Positions 20,150-29,486 are shown, counted from the first letter of the stretch. The stretch is 64,000 nt of DNA from Rhizobium sp. BK602 (GCF_014195095.1 NZ_JACIBC010000001.1:930001-994000), one strand, 5' to 3'. The notes: a model not told the origin generated them from the sequence alone. Program-made: numbers and translations.

Positions 20150-20525
20150 GCCTGGATATGCCTTTGGTGCTGTGGGACTTCGATTTTTGGCGATCAAGTC
20201 CCGCCGGGTCAACCCGGCAGTACCCGGAAAGACCTCTAATTACTTAAGATCTAAAATAATGAATTAGCGGAAGTTTGCGCTGTTTTCGCGCAGATTTTTG
20301 GCAAAACGCCGCCTAAATAGCAGCCAAACGCCTCATTTCGTGCCGCCACGAGCGAAAATGCCGAATAATTCCTCAATAATTCGGGCAGAGTCTTGACCGG
20401 AAATGCATTTGCGACTGTGATAGGACGGCTCGCACCGGGGAGAGTGAGGGAACATGGTTCTCCAGGAACCGCCTTCGGGAGCGATATAATTTTAACAATA
20501 AAACAATAGGCAAAGGTTGGGAAAG
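20150..20525. other. Divergent promoter region metC / aapJ
   Basis: These 376 bases hold no credible gene. The stretch near 20238-20275 is AT-rich (TTAAGATCTAAAATAATGAATT) and suitable for promoters of either neighbour. A candidate aapJ ribosome-binding region (AGGTTGGGAAAG) lies just before 20526. No clear operator was recognised. Confidence 0.4.
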
Positions 20526-21551
20526 ATGAAAAAGTTTGCTCTGTCCGTATTCCTCGGCGCTGCGGCCCTGGCATATACGACGTCTGGCGCGTCGGCTTCG
20601 ACGCTGAGCGACGTGAAGGCCAAGGGCTTCGTACAATGCGGCGTGAATTCGGCCCTTCTGGGCTTTTCGCAGCCGGACGCATCCGGGAACTGGTCCGGTT
20701 TCGACGTCGATCTGTGCAAGGCCGTGGCCGCAGCCGTCTTCGGTGACGTGACCAAGGTGAAGTACACGCCTCTCAGCGCGAAGGATCGCTTCACGGCTCT
20801 GCAGTCGGGCGAAATCGACCTGCTGTCGCGTAACACGACCTGGACCATCAGCCGCGATACCGCGCTCGGCCTCAACTTCCGCCCCGTCACCTACTACGAC
20901 GGCCAGGGCTTCATGGTCCGCAAGGAACTGAACGTGAAGTCGGCCCTCGAACTGTCCGGCGCCGCCGTCTGCGTCCAGTCCGGCACGACGACGGAACTCA
21001 ACCTCGCCGACTACTTCAAGACCAACAATCTTCAGTACAATCCGGTGGTCTTCGACAAGCTCGAGGAAGTCAACGCCGCTTACGACTCCGGCCGTTGCGA
21101 CGTCTACACCACCGACCAGTCCGGCCTTTATGCGCTGCGCCTGACGCTGAAGAACCCCGACGACAATGTCGTCCTGCCGGAGATCATCTCCAAGGAGCCG
21201 CTCGGCCCGGCCGTTCGCCAGGGCGACGACCAATGGTTCGACATCGTCAGCTGGACCGCCTATGCGATGGTTAACGCCGAAGAATTCGGCATCACGCAGA
21301 AGAACGTCGACGAGATGAAGAACTCGGCCAACCCGGACATCAAGCGCTTCCTCGGCGCTGAACAGGGCTCGACGCTCGGCACCGACCTCGGCCTTACCAA
21401 TGACTGGGCCTACAACATCATCAAGGGCGTCGGCAATTACGGCGAAGTCTTCGACCGTAACATCGGCGCTGGCAGCCCGCTGAAGATCGCTCGTGGCCTG
21501 AATGCCCTGTGGAACAAGGGCGGCATCCAGTACGCACCGCCGGTCCGCTAA
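20526..21551 (+). CDS. aapJ: General L-amino acid ABC transporter, periplasmic binding protein
   Basis: A 341-residue solute-binding protein with a signal peptide (MKKFALSVFLGAAALAYTTSGASA). The mature part (STLSDVKAKGFVQCGVNSALLGFSQ) and VDLCKAVAAAVFGD are typical of AapJ, which captures a broad range of L-amino acids in the periplasm. The ATG at 20526 is chosen over an in-frame TTG 9 bases earlier because it gives a normal signal peptide. It is the first gene of aapJQMP and is followed by a strong hairpin at 21571-21597 before aapQ. Confidence 0.95.
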   Translation: MKKFALSVFLGAAALAYTTSGASASTLSDVKAKGFVQCGVNSALLGFSQPDASGNWSGFDVDLCKAVAAAVFGDVTKVKYTPLSAKDRFTALQSGEIDLLSRNTTWTISRDTALGLNFRPVTYYDGQGFMVRKELNVKSALELSGAAVCVQSGTTTELNLADYFKTNNLQYNPVVFDKLEEVNAAYDSGRCDVYTTDQSGLYALRLTLKNPDDNVVLPEIISKEPLGPAVRQGDDQWFDIVSWTAYAMVNAEEFGITQKNVDEMKNSANPDIKRFLGAEQGSTLGTDLGLTNDWAYNIIKGVGNYGEVFDRNIGAGSPLKIARGLNALWNKGGIQYAPPVR

Positions 21552-21570
21552 GCCCCGGCCGCATGATTTC

Positions 21571-21597
21571 GGAGAAAGGCGGCTTCCGCCTTTCTCC
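21571..21597 (+). other. Perfect 12-bp hairpin between aapJ and aapQ
   Basis: GGAGAAAGGCGG and CCGCCTTTCTCC pair perfectly around a CTT loop, 20 bases after the aapJ stop. Only a short, weak T-stretch follows. Such hairpins after a binding-protein gene usually protect its mRNA or cause partial termination, giving more binding protein than permease. Confidence 0.8.
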
Positions 21598-21642
21598 TTA
21601 GAAAACAAGCCCGAAACGGGCACACTGGGGAAAAAACTCCGC

Positions 21643-22833
21643 ATGGCAACAACCACGAATTCGCCCGAGGGCGAAAGCTCCGTCGTATCCACGATTTACA
21701 ATCCGAAGGTCCGTGGCCTGTTCTATCAGGTCCTTACCCTTCTCATTCTGTTGGCGATCGGCTGGTTCATCGTCCACAACACCATTCTCAATCTGCGCGC
21801 GACCAACCAGCCCTTCGGCTTCAGCTTCCTCGTCGGGCGCGCCGGTTTCAATCTCGGACAGGCGCTGATTCCCTTTTCGAGCGACTCGACCAATACCAAC
21901 GCGCTCGTTGTCGGCCTGCTCAATACGATCCTGATCTCGGTATGCGGCATCATCGCCGCGACGATCATCGGCTTTCTCGTCGGTATCGGGCGCCTCTCGC
22001 ACAACTGGTTGATCGCCAAGCTGAGCCAGGCCTATGTCGAGCTCTTCCGCAACATTCCGCCGCTGCTGGTCATCTTCTTCTGGTATAGCGGCGTGCTGGT
22101 CTTGCTGCCGCAGGCGCGCGATGCCCTGCATCTGCCGTTTTCCACCTATCTCAGCAATCGCGGCCTCGCCGCTCCGAGCCCGATCTTCGGCACCGGCATG
22201 TGGGCTGTCGGTATCGCCTTGATCGTCGCCATCGTCGCGGTATTTTTCCTGGCGCGCTGGGCTCACAAGCGTCAGGCCGCGACCGGCCAGCAGTTTCACA
22301 CCATCTGGGTCTCCATTGCCCTGCTCGTCGGCTTGCCGTTGCTGGCCTTCTTTGCGACCGGCATGCCGCTTTCCTTCGACTATCCGGTGGCCGGCAAGTT
22401 CAACCTCACCGGCGGCTTCGTCATCGGTCCGGAATTCATCTCCCTCTTCCTGGCGCTTTCCTTCTACACCGCGTCCTTCATCGCCGAAATCGTACGCGGC
22501 GGCATTCGCGGCGTGGCAAAGGGGCAGTCGGAAGCGGCAGGCGCGCTCGGTCTCCGCGCTTCCGCCATCACCCGCTTGATCGTCATTCCGCAGGCACTGC
22601 GCATCATCATCCCGCCATTGACCAGCCAGTATCTCAACCTGACGAAGAACTCGTCGCTCGCCATCGCCATCGGCTATGCCGATCTCGTGGCCGTGGGCGG
22701 CGTCATTCTCAATCAGTCCGGGCGCGCGATCGAGGTCGTCATCATCTGGATGATCGTCTATCTCACGCTCAGCATCCTGACCTCGCTGTTCATGAACTGG
22801 TTCAATGCCAAGATGGCTTTGGTGGAGAGATAA
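21643..22833 (+). CDS. aapQ: General L-amino acid ABC transporter, permease AapQ
   Basis: A 396-residue inner-membrane permease with about eight hydrophobic segments. The family features are [18 protein letters not shown] at the start of the permease domain, [14 protein letters not shown], and the EAA loop [22 protein letters not shown] that contacts the ATPase. A long insertion with extra membrane spans between residues 150 and 270 is typical of AapQ rather than HisQ. The start at 21643 ([11 protein letters not shown]) lies 92 bases after aapJ, beyond the hairpin. Its stop is one base from aapM. Confidence 0.94.
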   Translation: MATTTNSPEGESSVVSTIYNPKVRGLFYQVLTLLILLAIGWFIVHNTILNLRATNQPFGFSFLVGRAGFNLGQALIPFSSDSTNTNALVVGLLNTILISVCGIIAATIIGFLVGIGRLSHNWLIAKLSQAYVELFRNIPPLLVIFFWYSGVLVLLPQARDALHLPFSTYLSNRGLAAPSPIFGTGMWAVGIALIVAIVAVFFLARWAHKRQAATGQQFHTIWVSIALLVGLPLLAFFATGMPLSFDYPVAGKFNLTGGFVIGPEFISLFLALSFYTASFIAEIVRGGIRGVAKGQSEAAGALGLRASAITRLIVIPQALRIIIPPLTSQYLNLTKNSSLAIAIGYADLVAVGGVILNQSGRAIEVVIIWMIVYLTLSILTSLFMNWFNAKMALVER

Positions 22834-22834
22834 G

Positions 22835-23989
22835 ATGTCCGACGCAAACCAAGGCTTCGTAAGCAAGACCATTCTCCCGCCGCTGCCAGCTCCCACGAGC
22901 GAAAAGGGCGTCGTCCACTGGGTGAGAAAAAACCTGCTGGCGACACCGAAGGACGTGGTGCTGACCGTCCTTGCCATCGTCTTCCTCGCCTGGGCCATTC
23001 CGCATATCGTCAACTGGCTGTTCCTCCACGCGGTATGGAGCGGCACCGACCGCACCTTCTGCGCGACGACGGTACAGGGCGGCACGCAGCCCGATGGCTG
23101 GAGCGGCGCATGCTGGGCATTCGTCCGCGCCAAGTTCACCATCTTCATGTTCGGCCTCTATCCGCCGGAAGAACGCTGGCGGCCGATCCTGGTCGCGATT
23201 CTCACCGTTCTGATCATCACACCCCTGCTGATACCCGCCGTTCCCAGGAAGGGGCTGAATGCCATCCTGGCCTTCATCGTGCTCCCGATCCTGGCATTCT
23301 TTCTGCTTTACGGCGGCTTCGGCCTCGAGGTGGTGGAAACCAACCGCTGGGGCGGCCTGATGGTGACGCTGATCCTGTCGTTCGTCGCGATCGGTGTATC
23401 CATTCCATTCGGCATCATGCTGGCGCTCGGACGGCGTTCGAAAATGCCCGTCATCCGCATGCTGTGCGTGCTCTTCATCGAAGTCATCCGCGGCATTCCG
23501 CTGATCACGGTGCTGTTCATGGCCAGCGTCATGCTGCCGCTCTTCCTGCCGCAGGGCTGGACGATGGACAAATTGCTGCGCGCCATGGTCGGCGTTTCGC
23601 TGTTTACCTCGGCCTATATGGCGGAGGTCATTCGCGGCGGCCTGCAGGCGGTTCCGAAGGGGCAGTTCGAAGGTGCCGATTCACTCGGCCTGGGCTACTG
23701 GCAGAAGATGCGGCTGATCGTGCTGCCGCAGGCGATCAAGCTGGTCATCCCCGGCATCGTCAACACCTTCATCGGCATGTTCAAGGACACCTCGCTGGTG
23801 TCGATCATCAACATGTTCGACCTGCTTGGCATCGTCCGCCAGAACTTCGCGGATGCGACCTGGGCAAGCGCCGTGACGCCGATCACGGGCCTTGTTTTCG
23901 CCGGTTTCATATTTTGGCTGTTCTGCTTCGGCATGTCGCGCTATTCAGGCTTCATGGAACGCCATCTCGACACTGGCCACAAACGATAA
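22835..23989 (+). CDS. aapM: General L-amino acid ABC transporter, permease AapM
   Basis: A 384-residue inner-membrane permease, partner of AapQ. It has a long N-terminal part with two extra membrane spans, then the permease domain ([34 protein letters not shown]) and the EAA loop ([21 protein letters not shown]). The start at 22835 follows GGAGAGATAAG, one base after the aapQ stop, so translation is probably coupled. aapP follows 20 bases later. Confidence 0.94.
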   Translation: MSDANQGFVSKTILPPLPAPTSEKGVVHWVRKNLLATPKDVVLTVLAIVFLAWAIPHIVNWLFLHAVWSGTDRTFCATTVQGGTQPDGWSGACWAFVRAKFTIFMFGLYPPEERWRPILVAILTVLIITPLLIPAVPRKGLNAILAFIVLPILAFFLLYGGFGLEVVETNRWGGLMVTLILSFVAIGVSIPFGIMLALGRRSKMPVIRMLCVLFIEVIRGIPLITVLFMASVMLPLFLPQGWTMDKLLRAMVGVSLFTSAYMAEVIRGGLQAVPKGQFEGADSLGLGYWQKMRLIVLPQAIKLVIPGIVNTFIGMFKDTSLVSIINMFDLLGIVRQNFADATWASAVTPITGLVFAGFIFWLFCFGMSRYSGFMERHLDTGHKR

Positions 23990-24009
23990 GAATCGAGGGA
24001 AATAAGAAT

Positions 24010-24783
24010 ATGGCTGACGCTCAACCGAAAAAACTGACCATTTCCGACACGGAAGTTGCGGTCGAAATCATCGGCATGAACAAGTGGTACGGTGACTTTC
24101 ACGTGCTGCGCGACATCAATCTCAAGGTCATGCGCGGCGAGCGCATCGTCATTGCAGGCCCGTCCGGCTCCGGCAAATCGACGATGATCCGCTGCATCAA
24201 CCGCCTGGAAGAGCACCAGAAGGGCCAGATCATCGTCGACGGCACGGAACTGAGCAACGATCTGAAGAAGATCGACGAAGTGCGCCGCGAAGTCGGCATG
24301 GTGTTCCAGCACTTCAACCTCTTCCCGCATCTGACGATCCTGGAAAACTGCACGCTGGCGCCGATCTGGGTGCGCAAGATGCCGAAGAAGCAGGCGGAAG
24401 AAATCGCCATGCATTTCCTGACCCGCGTCAAGATCCCGGATCAGGCGAAGAAATATCCCGGCCAGCTTTCCGGCGGTCAGCAGCAGCGCGTGGCGATCGC
24501 CCGCTCGCTGTGCATGAACCCGAAGATCATGCTGTTCGACGAGCCGACCTCGGCGCTCGACCCGGAAATGATCAAGGAAGTGCTCGATACCATGGTAGGG
24601 CTTGCCGAAGAAGGCATGACCATGCTCTGCGTCACCCACGAAATGGGCTTCGCCCGCCAGGTCGCCAACCGCGTGATCTTCATGGACCAGGGCCAGATCG
24701 TCGAACAGAACTCCCCGAAGGAATTCTTCGACAATCCGCAGCATGAGCGCACCAAGCTGTTCCTCAGCCAGATCCTGCACTGA
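24010..24783 (+). CDS. aapP: General L-amino acid ABC transporter, ATPase AapP
   Basis: A 257-residue ABC ATPase with Walker [10 protein letters not shown] at residues 50-58, signature LSGGQ at 153-157, Walker B IMLFDEP directly after, and the switch His in CVTHEMGFA. It energises amino-acid uptake through AapQM. The ATG at 24010 is preceded by GAGGGAAATAAGAAT. It closes the operon and is followed by a strong terminator. Confidence 0.97.
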   Translation: MADAQPKKLTISDTEVAVEIIGMNKWYGDFHVLRDINLKVMRGERIVIAGPSGSGKSTMIRCINRLEEHQKGQIIVDGTELSNDLKKIDEVRREVGMVFQHFNLFPHLTILENCTLAPIWVRKMPKKQAEEIAMHFLTRVKIPDQAKKYPGQLSGGQQQRVAIARSLCMNPKIMLFDEPTSALDPEMIKEVLDTMVGLAEEGMTMLCVTHEMGFARQVANRVIFMDQGQIVEQNSPKEFFDNPQHERTKLFLSQILH

Positions 24784-24805
24784 TCCAGCGATTATCGGAC
24801 AATCG

Positions 24806-24838
24806 AAACCCGTCGGCCGTGACACGGCCGGCGGGTTT
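24806..24838 (+). terminator. Terminator of the aapJQMP operon
   Basis: AAACCCG-x-CGGCCG pairs with CGGCCG-x-CGGGTTT around a TGACA loop, then TTTTCAATTT. It lies 22 bases after the aapP stop. Confidence 0.88.
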
Positions 24839-24933
24839 TCAATTTGATGCGCGCCCCTCATCAAGCATCGCATTAACCATCTTGACACTCGAAGCGAACC
24901 AGAACATTGTGCGAACAAACGAGGGCAAGCACA

Positions 24934-25173
24934 ATGGCATCCGGCGAAAAATTCATCATCCTCCCTTACAGGAAGAACCGGGGAAATCTGGTTCCGGGGG
25001 AGATGCGGCAGGCATCGAGCGCCGTCAGCGCCGAGAAGATCGCCTCCTCCATGTCCTCCCGTTTCGTCGGCGTGGCCGCCTATGCCGTCATCGTCGATGA
25101 AGAGACCGGCGACATGAGCTCCCCTCGCCTTCTCGCCCGCCACGGCGAAATCGCGGACCTGAACGCCGCCTGA
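24934..25173 (+). CDS. Small conserved hypothetical protein
   Basis: A 79-residue basic protein beginning MASGEKFIILPYRKNRGNLVPGEM and ending ARHGEIADLNAA. No domain is recognised. The ATG at 24934 follows GAGGGCAAGCACA, a good ribosome-binding site, and GC3 is coding-like. It lies alone after the aap terminator and is convergent with the Lrp-type regulator. I recognise the pattern as a rhizobial conserved hypothetical but assign no function. Confidence 0.7.
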   Translation: MASGEKFIILPYRKNRGNLVPGEMRQASSAVSAEKIASSMSSRFVGVAAYAVIVDEETGDMSSPRLLARHGEIADLNAA

Positions 25174-25203
25174 TCTTGCTTGCAGCTAAACCAGCTAAGA
25201 CAT

Positions 25204-25671
25204 TCAGCGCAAAGGTAAGGCGTAGGTCTGCTTGACGATTTGGCTTGGCACATCGGTCTTGACGTTCTGAATACCGTTGATCTTGGTGAGGTGCGTCGAC
25301 TGGAACTGCCGGTAATCGTCGAGATCGGAGACAACGACACGTAGCAGCGCATCGCTTTCGCCGAGCATGATGTAGCATTCCATGACCTGCGGTAGCTTCT
25401 TCATTGCCGCCATGAAGTGATCGATCGTTTCGGCGTCCTGGGCGGTCAACCAGACGCGGGCGAACATCGAGAGGGGCAAGCCCGCCTTGACTGGATTGAC
25501 CACCGCCACGTAGCGATCGATGATGCCAGCCTCCTCCAACAGCTTCACCCGCCGCAGACAGGGCGATGGCGACAAACCCACTTCCTTTGCCAGTTCGATA
25601 TTCTGGAGACGTCCGTCGCGTTGCAACGCCCGCAATATACGCTTGTCGATATCATCCAGCCGCATTGGCAT
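25204..25671 (-). CDS. Lrp/AsnC family transcriptional regulator
   Basis: A 155-residue regulator. Residues 1-60 form the AsnC-type winged helix-turn-helix (LDDIDKRILRALQRDGRLQNIELAKEVGLSPSPCLRRVKLLEE). The rest is a RAM domain for amino-acid effector binding and octamer assembly (ARVWLTAQD, YIMLGESDALLRVVV). It is divergent from a LysE-type exporter across 104 bases that contain a nested palindrome, so it probably controls that exporter and itself in response to an amino acid. Confidence 0.93.
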   Translation of the reverse strand: MPMRLDDIDKRILRALQRDGRLQNIELAKEVGLSPSPCLRRVKLLEEAGIIDRYVAVVNPVKAGLPLSMFARVWLTAQDAETIDHFMAAMKKLPQVMECYIMLGESDALLRVVVSDLDDYRQFQSTHLTKINGIQNVKTDVPSQIVKQTYALPLR

Positions 25672-25706
25672 TCCCTACCAATAATCCGAGTAATCGGAAT
25701 TTCAAT

Positions 25707-25730
25707 GCCAATTAATTGGGAAAAATTGGC
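25707..25730. promoter_or_regulatory. Nested palindrome between Lrp and LysE genes (candidate operator)
   Basis: GCCAATT (25707-25713) and AATTGGC (25724-25730) are a 7-base inverted repeat. Inside it CCAATTAATTGG (25708-25719) is a perfect 12-base palindrome. AT-rich palindromes in the divergent promoter of an Lrp-exporter pair are the expected form of the regulator's binding site; the assignment is inference. Confidence 0.55.
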
Positions 25731-25775
25731 GTCTTTGCAACCGGGTTGCGTGCATTTCCTCCTATGATGCCAATC

Positions 25776-26384
25776 ATGGACAACACAAATCTGCTTTTCT
25801 TCGCAGTCACGGTGCTGCCGCTCATCTGCACACCTGGCCCGGACATACTGTTCGTGGCATCGCAAACCCTGTCGGGCGGCGCGGCGGCCGGATTGCGCGC
25901 GACCGCCGGTGTCTGCCTCGGCTACGTGCTGCATTCCGCCCTTGTAGCGCTCGGCGTGGCCGCCATCATCGCCACCTCGCCGGTGCTCTTTGCGGCCCTG
26001 CGCTGGCTAGGTGCCATCTACCTGATCTATCTCGCAATTCGGTTGATCCGCTCCTCGATGAAATCCGGCAGGCTCACGCTCTTCGCAACGGCCGGCACAA
26101 ACCAGCTTCAGCAAGGCTTTCTCACGGCCCTCCTCAACCCAAAAGGTATGATGATCTACTTCGCCATCCTGCCGCAGTTCATGCAGCACGAGGACAATAT
26201 CGCCCTGCAAGCCTATGTTCTCTCGGCGATCTTCATCGGACTATGCGCCGCCATCTACACCATGCTCAGTTTCGTGATTGCGGCAGTCGGCGCACATGGC
26301 CGCTTCAATGACCGCCGCCGGCGATGGATCGAAGGAATAGCGGGCGGTCTCCTTCTCGTCGCCGCCGGCAGGTTGGCCGCGTGA
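25776..26384 (+). CDS. LysE family amino acid exporter
   Basis: A 202-residue inner-membrane protein of the LysE/RhtB superfamily with about six hydrophobic segments. The signature TPGPDILFVASQTLSGG is near residue 20 and the NPKGMMIYFAILPQFM block is in the second half. It exports an amino acid or derivative. The start is uncertain among ATGs at 25764, 25767 and 25776; none has a strong ribosome-binding site. The divergent Lrp-type gene is its likely regulator. Confidence 0.92.
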   Translation: MDNTNLLFFAVTVLPLICTPGPDILFVASQTLSGGAAAGLRATAGVCLGYVLHSALVALGVAAIIATSPVLFAALRWLGAIYLIYLAIRLIRSSMKSGRLTLFATAGTNQLQQGFLTALLNPKGMMIYFAILPQFMQHEDNIALQAYVLSAIFIGLCAAIYTMLSFVIAAVGAHGRFNDRRRRWIEGIAGGLLLVAAGRLAA

Positions 26385-26471
26385 GCCAGCCTATAGCGCA
26401 ACATCACGAAGGCGATATACTATCGCCTGCCGCGCGAGACGCGGCTTTCGCGAGGCGTTGGGGAGCGGGGC

Positions 26472-26615
26472 GTGAAGAAGAGTGACAGGATCATCATGAC
26501 ATTTGCGCTTCTGGGCGTGGCGATCATCGTCATAAAGCTCGTCGGCACGATATCCGGATACGACCTGATCGACATGGCGGTAAACGCGACCAGGCCAGCG
26601 GATGCGGGCGGGTGA
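26472..26615 (+). CDS. Small membrane protein, 47 residues
   Basis: A GTG at 26472, with TTGGGGAGCGGGGC just upstream, opens a 47-codon frame ending in TGA at 26613-26615. The protein has a basic start (VKKSDR), one hydrophobic segment (IIMTFALLGVAIIVIKLVG) and a short soluble tail (NATRPADAGG). The positive-inside arrangement and the ribosome-binding site argue for a real single-span protein. No family is recognised and the neighbours do not suggest a role. Overlapping minus-strand open frames look like shadows. Confidence 0.5.
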   Translation: MKKSDRIIMTFALLGVAIIVIKLVGTISGYDLIDMAVNATRPADAGG

Positions 26616-26666
26616 ATGGCGGCAGCTCGGTAAGTCCCCCAATCGGCAAGATAATACACCTGTCTG

Positions 26667-27179
26667 TCATTTTGGATTGGCGGCAAACGCGGCAAGCTCT
26701 TGCGGAGAACGAATATGGATGATCCGAGCCCGTTCCCGATGCGCTTCAATGGCGACAAGCAGCTTTGGGCGCATGTCCCGATGCAGTTGCCACATCATTT
26801 TGAAAAGGCGAATGGTAACCGGAAACATGGGGCATCCATCGGGTCCATCCGGACGACCGTGGAATAGGGATTTTATCTGGCGTTTACTGGCCCACCAATA
26901 ATGAACCCATATCGGGTGATCCACGAAGATGATCGTATCGGCCATCTCCATTCGACGCAGAATAGATGCCCATGAGCCATAACCATCGATCAGCCACCGC
27001 GCTTGCGAGAGCCAGGTCTCATGGGCAGCCGTGAATTCCGCCTCGGATATCTGAACCCAGTTCGGTTTCCACTGAAGCTTGTCGATAGCATGATAGGGCA
27101 AGGCGTGTGCAATGCTCAGCGCCCTGCACATCGTCGACTTTCCGCCGCCTGCGTTTCCAATCACCATTACGCGCGTCAT
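26667..27179 (-). CDS. P-loop kinase-like protein (FlaR/adenylate kinase-like)
   Basis: About 170 residues with an N-terminal Walker A GNAGGGKST (residues 8-16). The order of later blocks, including DKLQWKPNW and IDGYGSW, is typical of the proteins annotated as DNA topology modulation FlaR or adenylate kinase-like. A C-terminal RSPQELAAF resembles other members. The substrate is unknown and the old FlaR name is not evidence of a role in topology. The start at 27179 (MTRVMVIG) is preferred; an upstream ATG at 27194 adds five residues. Its codon use is less GC3-biased than the neighbours', hinting at recent acquisition. Confidence 0.8.
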   Translation of the reverse strand: MTRVMVIGNAGGGKSTMCRALSIAHALPYHAIDKLQWKPNWVQISEAEFTAAHETWLSQARWLIDGYGSWASILRRMEMADTIIFVDHPIWVHYWWASKRQIKSLFHGRPDGPDGCPMFPVTIRLFKMMWQLHRDMRPKLLVAIEAHRERARIIHIRSPQELAAFAANPK

Positions 27180-27303
27180 AAATGAAGAATAATGCATCGC
27201 CCCAGCAACGCAAAGGCTGCCGTAATCGCTTTGGACCCGGCACCCATCACGGCAAACGAGTACATCCCAAAAATTCACTAAATCATTGTAATTGAATAAA
27301 TTT

Positions 27304-27380
27304 TGGCGACCCCTGCAGGATTCGAACCTGCGACCACATGCTTAGAAGGCAAGTGCTCTATCCAGCTGAGCTAAGGGGCC
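27304..27380 (-). tRNA. tRNA-Arg (TCT)
   Basis: On the minus strand the sequence folds as a cloverleaf: acceptor GGCCCCT/AGGGGTC, D-arm with AGCTCAGCTGGATAGAGC, anticodon loop CTTCTAA giving TCT, T-arm GTTCGAATC, discriminator G and an encoded CCA. It reads AGA/AGG arginine codons. Confidence 0.97.
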
Positions 27381-27475
27381 TTGAGGCCAAATCACCGCGT
27401 GTTGCTCGCGGCGGGCAACACATGCCTGAAAGTGCCGCCAAACTCAATGGGCGGCACTGCAATGAATGCTCGGGT

Positions 27476-27781
27476 TCAATGCGTCCAGGGCTGGATGCGG
27501 TTGAAGCGGAAGTTATCGGTATAGGAAACCACCTGGCGATTGGCATCCTTGGGCGCGATGACGCGATATTCGATGCCTTCGCGCTGGGCATAGGCTTCGG
27601 CCTGTTCCTGCGTCTCGAAGGTCAGCTTCAGCTGCTGGCGGGTGTCGCCCGAGGAGGTATAGCCCATGATCGGATCGATCTTGCGGGGGCTCTCCTGGTC
27701 GAACTCCAGAACCCAGAGATGGGTCTTGGCCTTGCCGGACTGCATGGCGGTCTTCGCGGGACGATAAATCTTGGCAGGCAT
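27476..27781 (-). CDS. NDUFS4-like complex I accessory protein (ETC complex I subunit region)
   Basis: A 101-residue protein of the ETC_C1_NDUFA4/NDUFS4 family (MPAKIYRPAKTAMQSGKAKTH at the start, SSGDTRQQLKLTFETQEQAEAYAQREG in the middle). It is homologous to the 18-kDa subunit of mitochondrial complex I and found in alphaproteobacteria. The ATG at 27781 fits the family start; the 42-residue upstream extension of the frame does not. It lies between tRNA-Arg and tRNA-Pro on the same strand. Confidence 0.9.
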   Translation of the reverse strand: MPAKIYRPAKTAMQSGKAKTHLWVLEFDQESPRKIDPIMGYTSSGDTRQQLKLTFETQEQAEAYAQREGIEYRVIAPKDANRQVVSYTDNFRFNRIQPWTH

Positions 27782-27956
27782 CGCTGCAGCGCCTCCGAAT
27801 AAGCGGGAAAGCCCGCTTTCTTGCTTCTCTTGTCTTAGCGCCACGCTTTCGAGCAGCGCCCATATGGGATTTTGCTTAGCTGCGAATCCCTTTGTTTTCA
27901 AGCCCAAAAGGCGGACAGGCCCGATCTCGATCCAACGATATCATGGGAGATAAAAA

Positions 27957-28033
<77 letters not shown>

Positions 28034-28199
28034 TACCCTTCCGCATACCCCTTCTGAGCATGAAGTCGCTCGGCCAAAGGATCTGCGTCGAATTCAAACA
28101 CCGTGCATATTGCCCGGCGGAACGAGTGGGGAGATACACGGTTCATCCCCGCGCTGCAACAGCTAAAATTGCGCCGGCACCACCTTCCCCGGCAAATAT

Positions 28200-28709
28200 C
28201 TATTTGCCGGGCTTGGCGGAAATGGTGGCGCTCGTTGCCTTGTCGCCGACAGCGAGACCGAGCTTCCGGACGATGCCGGCGTTCAGCTCGATGACGTAAG
28301 CAACCGGGCCGCCAGAGCTGATGATCGCTTCCGAATAGGGAACGGCATTTTCCTGGATATGGGTGACGACGCCATTGCGGTCCAGAAACAGCATGTCCAG
28401 CGCCAGCTTGGTATTCTTCATCCACATCATGACGGGACGCGGCGCGCCGAAATCGAAGAGCATGCCATGATCGGCCGGCATGCTGTCGCGATACATCAGG
28501 CCGTATTCCAGCTGCGGTTCCGTCAGCGCCAGTTCCACGGTGAACTTATGGGTCTCGCCTTTGGGGCTGGCAATCGACAGCGGCTCGGATGAGAACTTGA
28601 CCGCTTGCTGGCTCATCGCCGGCGCGACAAAGACCGGAACGGGGGCGCCAACAAGAAAAAGCGCCATGGCGGCGCTCTTCAAGATGGTGGAAATCACATT
28701 TTTGGCCAT
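28200..28709 (-). CDS. DUF192 family exported protein
   Basis: A 169-residue protein with an N-terminal signal peptide (about residues 1-33) and a DUF192 domain: LALTEPQLEYGLMYRDSMPADHGMLFDF, then MWMKNTKLALDMLFLDRNGVV and YVIELNAGIVRKLGLAVGD. The domain is common in bacteria and archaea and its biochemical role is not known. It follows the double cold-shock gene by one base on the same strand, so the two are co-transcribed. Confidence 0.9.
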   Translation of the reverse strand: MAKNVISTILKSAAMALFLVGAPVPVFVAPAMSQQAVKFSSEPLSIASPKGETHKFTVELALTEPQLEYGLMYRDSMPADHGMLFDFGAPRPVMMWMKNTKLALDMLFLDRNGVVTHIQENAVPYSEAIISSGGPVAYVIELNAGIVRKLGLAVGDKATSATISAKPGK

Positions 28710-28710
28710 A

Positions 28711-29289
28711 TCAATGCGGCCGCGTGGCCGGGCTCGGCGCGTCAGGATGGATTTCCGCCGCCATCAGCCCCTTTTCGCCCGGTCCGAAGCGGACGAGCAC
28801 CACCTGCCCCGGCCGCAGCTCGGCGAGACCGAAGCGGCGCAGCGTTTCCATATGCACGAAGATATCTTCCGTGCCCTCGCCGCGCGTCAGGAAGCCGAAC
28901 CCCTTGGTGCGGTTGAACCACTTGACCAGAGCCCGCTCCAGTCCGCTTGTGGCGGTCACCTGGACATGCGTGCGCACCGGCGGCATCTGCGAGGGATGCA
29001 CGGCGGTCGATTGATCCATGGAGAGGATCTTGAATGCCTGATAGCCGCGCTCGCGGCGCTGAATCAGCGCGACGATGCGCGTTCCCTCGAGAATCGTCTG
29101 GTAACCGTCACGACGAAGGCAGGTCACATGCAACAAAACGTCCTGCATGCCGTTATCCGGAACAATGAAGCCAAAGCCCTTCGCGACGTCGAACCATTTG
29201 ACGACACCGGAGATTTCGATGAGCTCGACGGCTTCGCCCGACATCTCTTCGAAGTCAACGATTCCCTTCGATGAAATTCTGTCACTCAT
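28711..29289 (-). CDS. Double cold-shock-domain protein
   Basis: A 192-residue protein with two cold-shock domains. The first has [16 protein letters not shown] (RNP1 KGFGF at residues 37-41, RNP2 VLLHV at 51-55). The second has [13 protein letters not shown] (129-133) and IFVHM (143-147). Single-stranded nucleic-acid binding is expected. In the first domain the RNP2 Phe-Val-His core is changed to Leu-Leu-His. The start at 29289 (MSDRISSKG) is preferred; nine upstream residues are possible. DUF192 follows after one base. Confidence 0.93.
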   Translation of the reverse strand: MSDRISSKGIVDFEEMSGEAVELIEISGVVKWFDVAKGFGFIVPDNGMQDVLLHVTCLRRDGYQTILEGTRIVALIQRRERGYQAFKILSMDQSTAVHPSQMPPVRTHVQVTATSGLERALVKWFNRTKGFGFLTRGEGTEDIFVHMETLRRFGLAELRPGQVVLVRFGPGEKGLMAAEIHPDAPSPATRPH

Positions 29290-29486
29290 CCTAGCCAGCC
29301 CTCGATTACGCGTCACACTGTTACGGTTAACTGATTCCTTGAAATCAAGATTAACATCTTGGTAACGGAAAAGCGCAAGTCCTAGTTTTCGTTTATTCCC
29401 ACCCTTAGATTATCACGCGCAAGTCTTGCCTGAAGCTGGAGCCACGCCCCATGATCGGCCCGGCGCAACATTAGAGAGGAAATAGA

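Noticed and set aside
23035..24783. 582-codon frame that extends aapP upstream through aapM
   Set aside because: The first part is out-of-frame aapM with Arg/His-rich composition; the true aapP starts at 24010 with its own ribosome-binding site.
26391..26758. Two minus-strand open frames of 83 and 112 codons
   Set aside because: No ribosome-binding site or domain. They overlap a better-supported small ORF on the plus strand and the 3' end of the P-loop gene.
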